From NCBI RefSeq assembly GCF_011764545.1, contig NZ_AP022870.1, positions 1,720,001 to 1,784,000 on the forward strand: a DNA stretch of 64,000 nucleotides, read 5' to 3'. Below, piece by piece: positions 56,973 through 64,000 of the stretch. The position numbers and the translations under genes were made by a program. The notes beneath the pieces are model-generated. The model saw only the letters and a program-made list of their open reading frames with translations. It had not been told where the DNA came from and searched no databases. The DNA comes from Phytohabitans flavus. Lineage in GTDB: Bacteria; Actinomycetota; Actinomycetes; Mycobacteriales; Micromonosporaceae. Each line of letters begins with the position of its first letter. The first letter of the stretch is position 1.

Positions 56973-59097
56973 CACCGAAGGCTTCGTCGAGCACCTCGGC
57001 GTCAAAATCCACTACGAGGTACATGGATCGGGCGGGCCTACCCTCCTCCTGCTGCCGACATGGACGATCGTCCACAAGCGATTCTGGAAGCTCCAGGTGC
57101 CTTACCTGGCCCGACATTTCCGGGTCGTCATGTACGACGGTCCTGGCAACGGGCAGTCCGACCGGCCGCTCACACCTGCGGCATACGAACAGTCGGCGCA
57201 GGTGGCGTACGCGCTCGCCGTCCTGGACACCACCGGCACCGACCGGGCCGTCGTCGTCGGGCTGTCGCGGGCCGCCTCCTGGGCGCTGGAGCTGGCCGCC
57301 GAGCACCCGTCGCGAGTACACGGGACCATCGTCGTCGGCGCGGCGGTCCCGCTCGCGTCGCGCGACCCGGTGCGCGCCGCGCACATGTCGCTGACCGGGC
57401 CCGCGCCGCAGCTCGAACCGTCGTCGGTGCCGGCGCTCGGCACCGACCCCGGCGAGCACTGGGCGAAGTACAACCGCGAGTACTGGCTGGAGCACTACGA
57501 GGACTTCCTCTGGTTCTTCTTTGGACAGTGCTTCAGCGAGGCGCACTCCACCAAACCCACAGAGGATGCGGTCGGTTGGGGCCTGGAGACGGCCGGCGCG
57601 GTACTCGTCGCAGAGTCGGCCGCGTCTTTCCCCAAGCGGGAGACCGTCGAAGGTTGGTGCGCGCGCATCGCCACGCCGGTGCTGGCCATCCACGGCGACG
57701 ACGACCGCGTGATACCGCTGCGCTGCGGCGAGCGGGTCGCCGAGCTGTCCGGCGGCGAGCTGGTGGTGCTGGAGGGCGCCGGCCACATCCCGATGGCCCG
57801 CGATCCGGTCCGGATCAACCTGCTGATCCGCGCGTTCGCCGAGCGGTTTCGCCCGCCGACGCCGGCCCGCCGCACGTGGACCCGCTGGGACCGGCGGCGC
57901 AAGCGGGTGCTCTACCTGTGCTCGCCGATCGGGCTGGGACACGCGCGGCGCGACCTGGCCATCGCCCGCGAGCTGCGTGAGCGCCACCCGGATACGCGGG
58001 TCGACTGGCTGACCCAGCATCCGGTGACGCGGTTGCTCGACGACGCCGGCGAGCACGTCCATCCGGCGAGCCGGTGGCTGGTCAACGAGTCCCAGCACAT
58101 CGAGAGCGAGGCGGGCGAGCACGACCTGCACTGCTTCCAGGCGCTGCGCCGGATGGACGAGATCCTGCTGTCGAACTTCATGGTGTTCCGAGACGTGGTC
58201 ACCGAAGAGCAGTACGACCTGGTCATCGGCGACGAGGCCTGGGACGTCGACCACTTCCTGCACGAAAACCCGGAGCTCAAACGATTCGCCTACGCCTGGC
58301 TGACCGACTTCGTCGGCTACCTGCCGATGCCCGACGGCGGCGAGCGGGAGGCGCTCGTCGCGGCCGACTACAACGCCGAGATGATCGGCCACATCGCCCG
58401 CTTCCCGCGATTGCGCGACCGGGCGGTGTACATCGGCGACCCGGACGACATCGTGGCGGACCGTTTCGGCCGCGACCTGCCACTGATTCGCGAGTGGACC
58501 CAGGCCCACTACGACTTCGCCGGGTACGTCACCGGCTTCGACCCCGGCGACTACGCCGACCGCGCGGCACTGCGGGCGGAGCTCGGCTACCGGCCCGGCG
58601 AGCGGGTCTGCGTCGTGACCGCTGGCGGCTCCGGCGTCGGCACCGACCTGTTGCGCCGCGTCATGGACGCCTTCCCGGAGGCGTCCCGCCGCGTCGCCGG
58701 CCTGCGGATGATCGTGGTCACCGGTCCCCGCATCGACCCGGCTTCGCTCCCCACCGGCCACGGCTTGGAAGTCCGGCCGTACGTGCCGGACCTGCACCGT
58801 CACCTCGCGGCCTGCGACCTGGCGGTCGTGCAGGGCGGCCTGACAACGTGCATGGAGCTGACCGCTACCAGCCGGCCGTTCATCTACGTGCCACTACGCC
58901 ACCACTTCGAGCAGAACTTCCACGTAGCGCACCGGCTCCGCCGCCACGGCGCGGGCCGGCAACTCGACTTCGCCGACCTCACCCCCGACTCGCTCGCCGA
59001 CGCGATCACCGCTGAGATAGGCCGCGAGGTCCGATACCGTCCCGTCTCCACCGACGGCGCCGCCCGCGCGGCCGCACTGCTCTCCGACCTCCTGTGA
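56953..59097 (+). CDS. Fusion: alpha/beta hydrolase + GT-B glycosyltransferase-like domain
   Basis: 714 residues from ATG 56953 (AGGAGG seven bases before). Residues 1-300 are an alpha/beta hydrolase with nucleophile VVGLSRAAS, acid in HGDDDRVIP and His in GAGHIPMARDP. Residues 315-714 begin KRVLYLCSPIGLGHARRD and continue to TAGGSGVGTDLLRR and VVQGGLTTCMELTA, the layout of MurG/UGT-like GT-B enzymes. A linker (PPTPARRTWTRWDRRR) joins them. It may attach or process a glycosylated lipid or natural product. Co-transcribed with the MddA-like gene; substrate unknown. Confidence 0.82.
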   Translation: MHARRADTEGFVEHLGVKIHYEVHGSGGPTLLLLPTWTIVHKRFWKLQVPYLARHFRVVMYDGPGNGQSDRPLTPAAYEQSAQVAYALAVLDTTGTDRAVVVGLSRAASWALELAAEHPSRVHGTIVVGAAVPLASRDPVRAAHMSLTGPAPQLEPSSVPALGTDPGEHWAKYNREYWLEHYEDFLWFFFGQCFSEAHSTKPTEDAVGWGLETAGAVLVAESAASFPKRETVEGWCARIATPVLAIHGDDDRVIPLRCGERVAELSGGELVVLEGAGHIPMARDPVRINLLIRAFAERFRPPTPARRTWTRWDRRRKRVLYLCSPIGLGHARRDLAIARELRERHPDTRVDWLTQHPVTRLLDDAGEHVHPASRWLVNESQHIESEAGEHDLHCFQALRRMDEILLSNFMVFRDVVTEEQYDLVIGDEAWDVDHFLHENPELKRFAYAWLTDFVGYLPMPDGGEREALVAADYNAEMIGHIARFPRLRDRAVYIGDPDDIVADRFGRDLPLIREWTQAHYDFAGYVTGFDPGDYADRAALRAELGYRPGERVCVVTAGGSGVGTDLLRRVMDAFPEASRRVAGLRMIVVTGPRIDPASLPTGHGLEVRPYVPDLHRHLAACDLAVVQGGLTTCMELTATSRPFIYVPLRHHFEQNFHVAHRLRRHGAGRQLDFADLTPDSLADAITAEIGREVRYRPVSTDGAARAAALLSDLL

Positions 59098-59401
59098 CCA
59101 AAACGGTGTAATGGTCATGGACCCGCCAACCGACGCCCGGCCGCGCCGGCCAGCATTCTCAGCGACGCGACCGAGCGCGACCTCATGACGGTCTGCGAGG
59201 AGCGAACCGGCTCGACGGCGCGAGGCCTGGCCGCCGGCACAGCACGTATCGAGGCAAAACAGCCACAGGCGGAAACCTGACGACGCTCAACACCGAGACA
59301 GATGCCACTAACCAATGAACATCCGGATCTGTCGATGCGAGTAGCTTCCGTTCGCGGTTGCCCTCGTATCGGCGGTGGCCTTCGTGATGTCTGCCCCGGT
59401 C
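59098..59401. other. Gap between convergent genes, possible degraded coding remnant
   Basis: 304 bases with no full gene. One plus frame (about 59152-59280) reads LSDATERDLMTVCEERTG, faintly like the end of an IstB-type transposition protein, but it has no start and the similarity is too weak to call. Confidence 0.35.
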
Positions 59402-62400
59402 CTAAGTGACTACGCCCTCATCCGTGAGTTGTGCAAGCAGTCCTCGATTCCCTGCCGCACCTTTGCGAATGAGTTGCCCCACGGAGTCACTCCAATCGCC
59501 GATTGTGAGGGCGGTCCCCAAGAGTTTCCGGGATCGGGCTTCGAACGATTGGGCGGCTAGTTCTGTGAGCGCATACGCCTGCAGGTGCGGGTAGGGGATG
59601 GTGTGAGCGATCCGCTCGGCCCGGTCGTGGTGGCCGGCCTGCGCGAGCGCCGTGGCCAGTGCGGCCAACACCTGCGCCTGCTGGTTCGGGTCGGTGATGG
59701 TGTGGGCGATCTGCTCGGCCCGGTCGGCCAAGCCGGTTGCCCGGTCGTAGTGGCCGGCCTGCGCGAGCACCCTGGCCAGTGCGGCCAACACCAGCGCCTG
59801 CTGGGTCGGGTTGGTGATGGTGTGGGCGATCTGCTCGGCCCGGTCGTGGTGGCCGGCCTGTGCGAAGGCTGGGGCCAGTGCGGTCGGCATCCACGCCTGC
59901 TGGTTCCGGTCGGTGATGGTGTGGGCGATCTGCTCGGCCTGGTCGGCTAAGCCGGTTGCACGGTCGTGGTGGCCGGCCTGTGCGAGCGCCGTGGCCAGTG
60001 CGGCCAACACCTGCGCCTGCTGGTTCGGGTCGGTGATGGTGTGGGCGATCTGCTCGGCCTGGTCGGCTAAGCCGGTTGCACGGTCGTGGTGGCCGGCCTG
60101 TGCGAGCGCCGTGGCCAGTGCGGCCAACACCTGCGCCTGCTGGTTCGGGTCGGTGATGGTGTGGGCGATCTGCTCGGCCTGGTCGGCTAAGCCGGTTGCA
60201 CGGTCGTGGTGGCCGGCCTGTGCGAGCGCCGTGGCCAGTGCGGCCAACACCTGCGCCTGCTGGTTCGGGTCGGTGATGGTGCGGGCGATCTGCTCGGCCC
60301 GGTCGTGGTGGCCGGCCTGCGCGAGCGCCGTGGCCAGATCAGTCAACGCCTGCGCCTGCTGGTACGGGTCGGTGATAGTGCGGGCGATCTGCTCGGCCTG
60401 GTCGGCTAAGCCGGTTGCGTGATCGTGGTGGCCGGCCTGTGCGAGCGCCGTGGCCAGATCAGTCAACGCCTGCGCCTGCTCGTGCGGGTCGGTGATGGTG
60501 TGAGCGACCTGCTCGGCCCGGTCGTGGTGGCCAGCCTGTGCGAGCGCTGTGGCCAGTGCGGCCAACACCAGCGCCTGCAGGTACGAGTTGGGGATGGTGT
60601 GAGCGACCTGCTCGGCCCGGTCGTGGTGGCCGGCCTGCGCGAGCGCCCTGGCCAGTGCGGCCAACACCTGCGCCTGCTGGTTCGGGTCGGTGAAGGTGTG
60701 GGCGATCTGCTCGGCCTGGTCGGCTAAGCCGGTTGCCCGGTCGTGGTGGCCGGCCTGCGCGAGCGCTGCGGCCAGTGCGGTCAGTGCCCGCGCCTGCTCG
60801 TGCGGGTCGGTGATGGTGCGGGCGATCTGCTCGGCCCGGTCGTGGTGGCCGGCCTGTGCGAAGGCTGAGGCCAGTGCGGTCGGCATCCGCGCCTGCCGGG
60901 TCGGGTCGGTGATGGTGTGGGCGATCTGCTCGGCCCGGTCGGCTAAGCCGGTTGCACGGTCGTAGTGGCCGGCCTGCGCGAGCGCCGTGGCCAGTGCGGC
61001 CAACACCTGCGCCTGCTCGTACGGGTCGGTGAAAGTGCGGGCGATCTGCTCGGCCCGGTCGGCTAAGCCGGTTGCACGGTCGTAGTGGCCGGCCTGCGCG
61101 AGCGCTGTGGCCAGTGCGGCCAGCGCCTGCGTCTGCACGCGCGGGTTGGTGATGGTGTGAGCGATCTGCTCGGCCCGGTCGTGGTGGCCGGCCTGCGCGA
61201 GCGCCGTCGCCAGATCAGTCAACGCCTGCGCCTGCCCGTACGGGTTGGTGATGGTGCGGGCGATCTGCTCGGCCCGATCGAGGTCGCCCGCCTGCGCGAG
61301 CGCCGTGGCCAGCGGGGCCAACACCTGCGCCTGCCTGTACGGGTCGGTGATGGTGCGGGCGATCTGCTCGGCCCGATCGGCCAGGCGTGTAACCCGGTCG
61401 TGGTCGCTTGCCTGGCCGACCGCTGCGGCCAGTGTGGACAACGCCTGCGCTTGCTCGTTCAAGTCGGTGATGGTGTGGACGATCTGCTCGGCCTGGTCGG
61501 CTAGACCTACGGCCCGGCTGTAGTCGCCGGTCTTCGCCGCTGCTGTCACCAGCGCGGTCAGGGCCTGTGCCTGCCGGTTCGGGTCGGTGATGGCGTTGGT
61601 GAGGGCTTCGGCGCGGGTGGTGTGGCCGAGGGTGGCCCATACGGCGGGTAGGTCGGTGGGGATGTTGGCGTTGCGGTCGGCGAGGGTGGTGCGGCGCACG
61701 CAGAGGCGGGCGAGGGCGTAGAGGTCTGGCTCGGTGGCCTGAAGGTGGCGGTCTTGGAGGGTGCGGATTTCGGTGAGGGCGGCGGTGTCGCCGCCGGTGA
61801 TGTCGAGCATGCGGTCGTGTCGGCGTGGGTCGACGGCGAGGTGGAGCATGCGTTCGAGGTCGTGTTGGTCGGTGAGCATCTGGAAGTAGCCGTGCAACGC
61901 ATACGCGGGTGTGCCGGGCGGCCATCGGCGTTGTCGATAGCTGTCGATCCATTGGTGGATCTTGTCCCGGTAGACGGTGACCAGTTTGCCGAGGCGTTGC
62001 TCAGCGTGCGCGCGGAGAGTCTCGTGGGCGAACAGGAACAGCTGCCGCTGTTGGGTGAGGGCGTAGTCGGCGCGGCCAGCGAGGGTCCGGCCGCAGACGC
62101 CGTCGAGCATGCCTTCGACCTCGAAGGCGGCCAGGCCGGTCAGTTCTTCCAGTTCGGACAGTGTTAGTCCGCCGCCGCTGGCGGTGATGACACCGACCAG
62201 TTCCCGCTGCCGGACGTCGCCGGCCAGCAGTTCGTCGAGCTCCCGTTTGGCGAGGTAAGCGGTCTGCTGGGCGTGCTCCGACGGGGCGAGTGGGCGGCGG
62301 CGGCAGGCTCGGATGGGGTGGTCCGGGGGTACGTCGCCGGGGATTGGTGGGTGGGGGCGGCCGGCCAGGATGATCCGCATCCCGTGTGCGGGTTGTTTGG

Positions 62401-63715
62401 GTAGTTGGGAGGCGATGCTCGGGATCCCGGATCCTGGGCGGCCGCCGTGGTCCTCGTCCAGGCCGTCGACCACGAGCACCAGCCGCTGCCCGCGTTGTTC
62501 GGCTTGGGCTGCGGCGGTGTCCAGCAGGTCCCGCCGGTACGTGTCCCGCTGGCCCGGCGGCAGCGAACCGGGTAGGTCCTGTCCGGTCAGGGTAGACAGC
62601 TGTTCCAGCAGGGCGTCGGTGAACGCGTTCGAGTCCGCTTGGGCGGCGAGCCGTCCGGTCACGAAGAACGACACCACCCGCACCCCAGCGGGCGGGTTGA
62701 GGACGAAGGTGGACATCAGCGCGGACTTTCCCGCCCACGGCGGCGCCTGCCACCACACATACGCCTCGTCCACACCACCACCAGCCGCCGGGGTGGTACA
62801 GAAGTCGGCCAACTCCGCCAACTCCTGCTCCCGCCCGAGCGCGCCACCGACAGGTGCAATATCGCGTACCTGCTGCACATACCGGGACCTGGCACCCCAA
62901 CCAGTCGTTGCAGCCGTACCGGCAGCGTCTTGACCGCCAGCGACCGCTCGCTGGCGGGCCAGGTTCCGGGCGATGGCGATCCGGGCGCCGAGCCCGCGGT
63001 CACGCATGTCCGGTTCGGGCAGCGACTTGGCGATCAGCGCCTGGCGCAGGTGGGCGTACAGCGTGCCGACGTCCAAAACAGACGGTCCGTCTTCCAGCCC
63101 CGTGCTCAGCAGTCGAATCAGCTCACCGGTGAACGCCGTGTACCGCTCACCCTCCGGCGCCAATGCCTGCCGGGTCGCGGTCGTCGCGGTCAGCACGCAG
63201 GTATCGGCGATCGCGAACCGGGCGCCCAGATCTGATGCGGCCATCGCCCGCTGATGCGCCATCCCGCTGTAGCAACAATCGATGATCACCAGCTTGCGGC
63301 GGGCCTTGGACCGGCGTACCGCCCGCCGGACCTGCTCGAACGGCAGTGCCGTATACGAGGCCTGCCGTGCTACCGAGGTCGGCAACGCAAGATACAGGTC
63401 GCTTTCACCGTCCTCATCCGGCAGACCATGACCCGCGTAGTACACGACCAACGCATCCTCAGCCTGGCCCGCGACCGCAGTCAGTCGATCGATCACGAAC
63501 CGGGCCGGCTCGCCCGCCTTCTTCAGCTCCACCTCGCCGAGCACGGTCAGATTGCTCTCCGGCAGCCCCCACACCTGCGGCCGAGTCAACGCCTGCCCCA
63601 ACCCGACCAGATTGTTCCGCACTGCGGGAAGGGCATGCAGACTCGCGTACTCGGCAACGCCCATCAGGACCACCCGCGACGACGCCGGGTCCGGAAGATC
63701 CGCGAAAACCTCCAC
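59402..63715 (-). CDS. Caspase-like peptidase + STAND NTPase + helical repeats (conflict-system protein)
   Basis: 1437 residues, GTG start. Caspase-like (C14) domain about 10-260 with the dyad His in VVYYAGHGLPD and Cys in LVIIDCCYSG. P-loop NTPase about 290-560 with Walker A APPWAGKS and Walker B LVLVVDGLDED. A linking region follows, and then from about 740 some 19 TPR-like repeats of 40 or 33 residues, the longer form beginning AGHHDRATGLADQAEQIAHT. In known bacterial caspase-NTPase proteins the repeats sense a trigger and activate the protease to kill or arrest the cell. The start overlaps the stop of the small protein upstream by one base (TAGTG). Confidence 0.88.
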   Translation of the reverse strand: MEVFADLPDPASSRVVLMGVAEYASLHALPAVRNNLVGLGQALTRPQVWGLPESNLTVLGEVELKKAGEPARFVIDRLTAVAGQAEDALVVYYAGHGLPDEDGESDLYLALPTSVARQASYTALPFEQVRRAVRRSKARRKLVIIDCCYSGMAHQRAMAASDLGARFAIADTCVLTATTATRQALAPEGERYTAFTGELIRLLSTGLEDGPSVLDVGTLYAHLRQALIAKSLPEPDMRDRGLGARIAIARNLARQRAVAGGQDAAGTAATTGWGARSRYVQQVRDIAPVGGALGREQELAELADFCTTPAAGGGVDEAYVWWQAPPWAGKSALMSTFVLNPPAGVRVVSFFVTGRLAAQADSNAFTDALLEQLSTLTGQDLPGSLPPGQRDTYRRDLLDTAAAQAEQRGQRLVLVVDGLDEDHGGRPGSGIPSIASQLPKQPAHGMRIILAGRPHPPIPGDVPPDHPIRACRRRPLAPSEHAQQTAYLAKRELDELLAGDVRQRELVGVITASGGGLTLSELEELTGLAAFEVEGMLDGVCGRTLAGRADYALTQQRQLFLFAHETLRAHAEQRLGKLVTVYRDKIHQWIDSYRQRRWPPGTPAYALHGYFQMLTDQHDLERMLHLAVDPRRHDRMLDITGGDTAALTEIRTLQDRHLQATEPDLYALARLCVRRTTLADRNANIPTDLPAVWATLGHTTRAEALTNAITDPNRQAQALTALVTAAAKTGDYSRAVGLADQAEQIVHTITDLNEQAQALSTLAAAVGQASDHDRVTRLADRAEQIARTITDPYRQAQVLAPLATALAQAGDLDRAEQIARTITNPYGQAQALTDLATALAQAGHHDRAEQIAHTITNPRVQTQALAALATALAQAGHYDRATGLADRAEQIARTFTDPYEQAQVLAALATALAQAGHYDRATGLADRAEQIAHTITDPTRQARMPTALASAFAQAGHHDRAEQIARTITDPHEQARALTALAAALAQAGHHDRATGLADQAEQIAHTFTDPNQQAQVLAALARALAQAGHHDRAEQVAHTIPNSYLQALVLAALATALAQAGHHDRAEQVAHTITDPHEQAQALTDLATALAQAGHHDHATGLADQAEQIARTITDPYQQAQALTDLATALAQAGHHDRAEQIARTITDPNQQAQVLAALATALAQAGHHDRATGLADQAEQIAHTITDPNQQAQVLAALATALAQAGHHDRATGLADQAEQIAHTITDPNQQAQVLAALATALAQAGHHDRATGLADQAEQIAHTITDRNQQAWMPTALAPAFAQAGHHDRAEQIAHTITNPTQQALVLAALARVLAQAGHYDRATGLADRAEQIAHTITDPNQQAQVLAALATALAQAGHHDRAERIAHTIPYPHLQAYALTELAAQSFEARSRKLLGTALTIGDWSDSVGQLIRKGAAGNRGLLAQLTDEGVVT
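59602..61530. repeat. In-gene tandem repeats, 120-bp and 99-bp units
   Basis: About 19 head-to-tail units coding the helical repeats. The 99-bp form lacks the seven codons for TGLADQA. Units at 59941-60060, 60061-60180 and the first ~100 bases of 60181-60300 are identical at the DNA level, which points to recent duplication or gene conversion. Confidence 0.9.
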
Positions 63716-63972
63716 TATCCCGCTATCTCCCGCGCATCAGCAGCATCCGTCTCTTCCGCATCCTCGCCGGCGGCGGTGAGAGCGTCAACGACCCGCCGTA
63801 CCTCATCCGGCCCCAAGCCCTCAACCGTCACCGCCACCTCGCCAACCTGGAGCCGGATAACCGGCAGCACCGGCCGCGGCCGAGAATCCCGCCACGCCAG
63901 GAACGACACCACCAGGCTCCCCAACCCAAGGCTGTTGGCCACGATGGCCTGGATGACCTCGAACCCACCCAT
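63715..63972 (-). CDS. Small membrane protein, partner of the caspase/STAND protein (EACC1-like)
   Basis: 85 residues: one membrane helix near the N-terminus (IVANSLGLGSLVVSFLAW), then VIRLQVGEVAVTVEGLGPD and an acidic helical tail. The strand-helix pattern after the helix resembles the small 'effector-associated constant component' proteins coupled to NTPase conflict systems, but the match is by eye. Overlap with the caspase gene by one base indicates fixed stoichiometry. It may anchor or gate the large protein. Confidence 0.6.
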   Translation of the reverse strand: MGGFEVIQAIVANSLGLGSLVVSFLAWRDSRPRPVLPVIRLQVGEVAVTVEGLGPDEVRRVVDALTAAGEDAEETDAADAREIAG

Positions 63973-64000
63973 CGTCGACCCGGAACTGGACGGCTCGAAC

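Noticed and set aside
59152..59280. Possible IS21 IstB remnant between the glycosyltransferase fusion and the caspase gene
   Set aside because: Only about 20 residues look similar, with no start, no inverted repeats and no companion transposase fragment.
59602..61530. Regular repeats resembling a CRISPR array
   Set aside because: Repeats are 99/120 bp, contiguous without unique spacers, and keep an open reading frame coding helical repeats.

Overview
High-GC DNA with actinomycete gene style throughout: GTG and ATG starts, stop/start overlaps (ATGA, GTGA, TGATG), SARP/AfsR regulators and MMPL exporters. A filamentous actinomycete is clear. Micromonosporaceae-like is only a guess. Most of the window is specialised metabolism.

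Region 1 (1-30.5 kb, minus strand, running off the left edge) is one long, translationally coupled operon. In transcription order it encodes a GNAT acetyltransferase, a small SARP, a type II thioesterase, a LanB/PEARL-like protein, a starter NRPS (A-T-C-A-T), a PKS module (KS-AT-KR-DH-ACP), an MbtH protein, a three-module NRPS (Asp-Ser-Ser by specificity code), a terminal NRPS (Ser, then a thioesterase with Cys in place of Ser), an MFS exporter and a SyrP-like hydroxylase. The predicted chain is starter-X-unsaturated C2-(hydroxy)Asp-Ser-Ser-Ser. A hairpin and short repeats sit upstream, next to a divergent LuxR-type regulator whose receiver has lost its phosphorylation site.

Region 2 (31.2-40.7 kb) holds a cobalamin-type radical SAM RiPP-maturase with a 102-residue candidate precursor, an AfsR-like regulator (SARP/NB-ARC/TPR), a divergent BTAD/AAA regulator and a YCII-family protein.

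Region 3 (41.3-49.8 kb, plus strand) is the most striking. A five-codon minigene (MRYIH) with a strong ribosome binding site lies 93 bases before a cytochrome P450, the layout of biarylitide (bytA/bytO) clusters. Here it is followed by a second radical SAM maturase, a DUF5825-like protein, a secreted M28 peptidase, a methyltransferase, an Asp/Asn beta-hydroxylase and an MFS exporter, ending at a perfect 15-bp hairpin terminator. This would be a much more heavily tailored relative of the minimal biarylitide clusters.

Region 4 (49.8-59.1 kb) carries an MMPL exporter divergent from a histidine kinase/response regulator pair, a secreted C39-like protein, a tandem repeat, a TetR regulator with two matching operators upstream of an MddA-like methyltransferase, and a hydrolase-glycosyltransferase fusion. 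Region 5 (59.4-64 kb, minus) is a caspase/STAND-NTPase protein with about 19 near-identical helical repeats, coupled to a small membrane protein: a likely conflict (defence) system.

Seven reading-frame breaks all fall in short G/C runs (about 180, 7940, 10037, 14365, 24150, 29337 and 47990) and each is repaired by one base. They are probably sequencing errors, so the affected genes are annotated as single CDSs.
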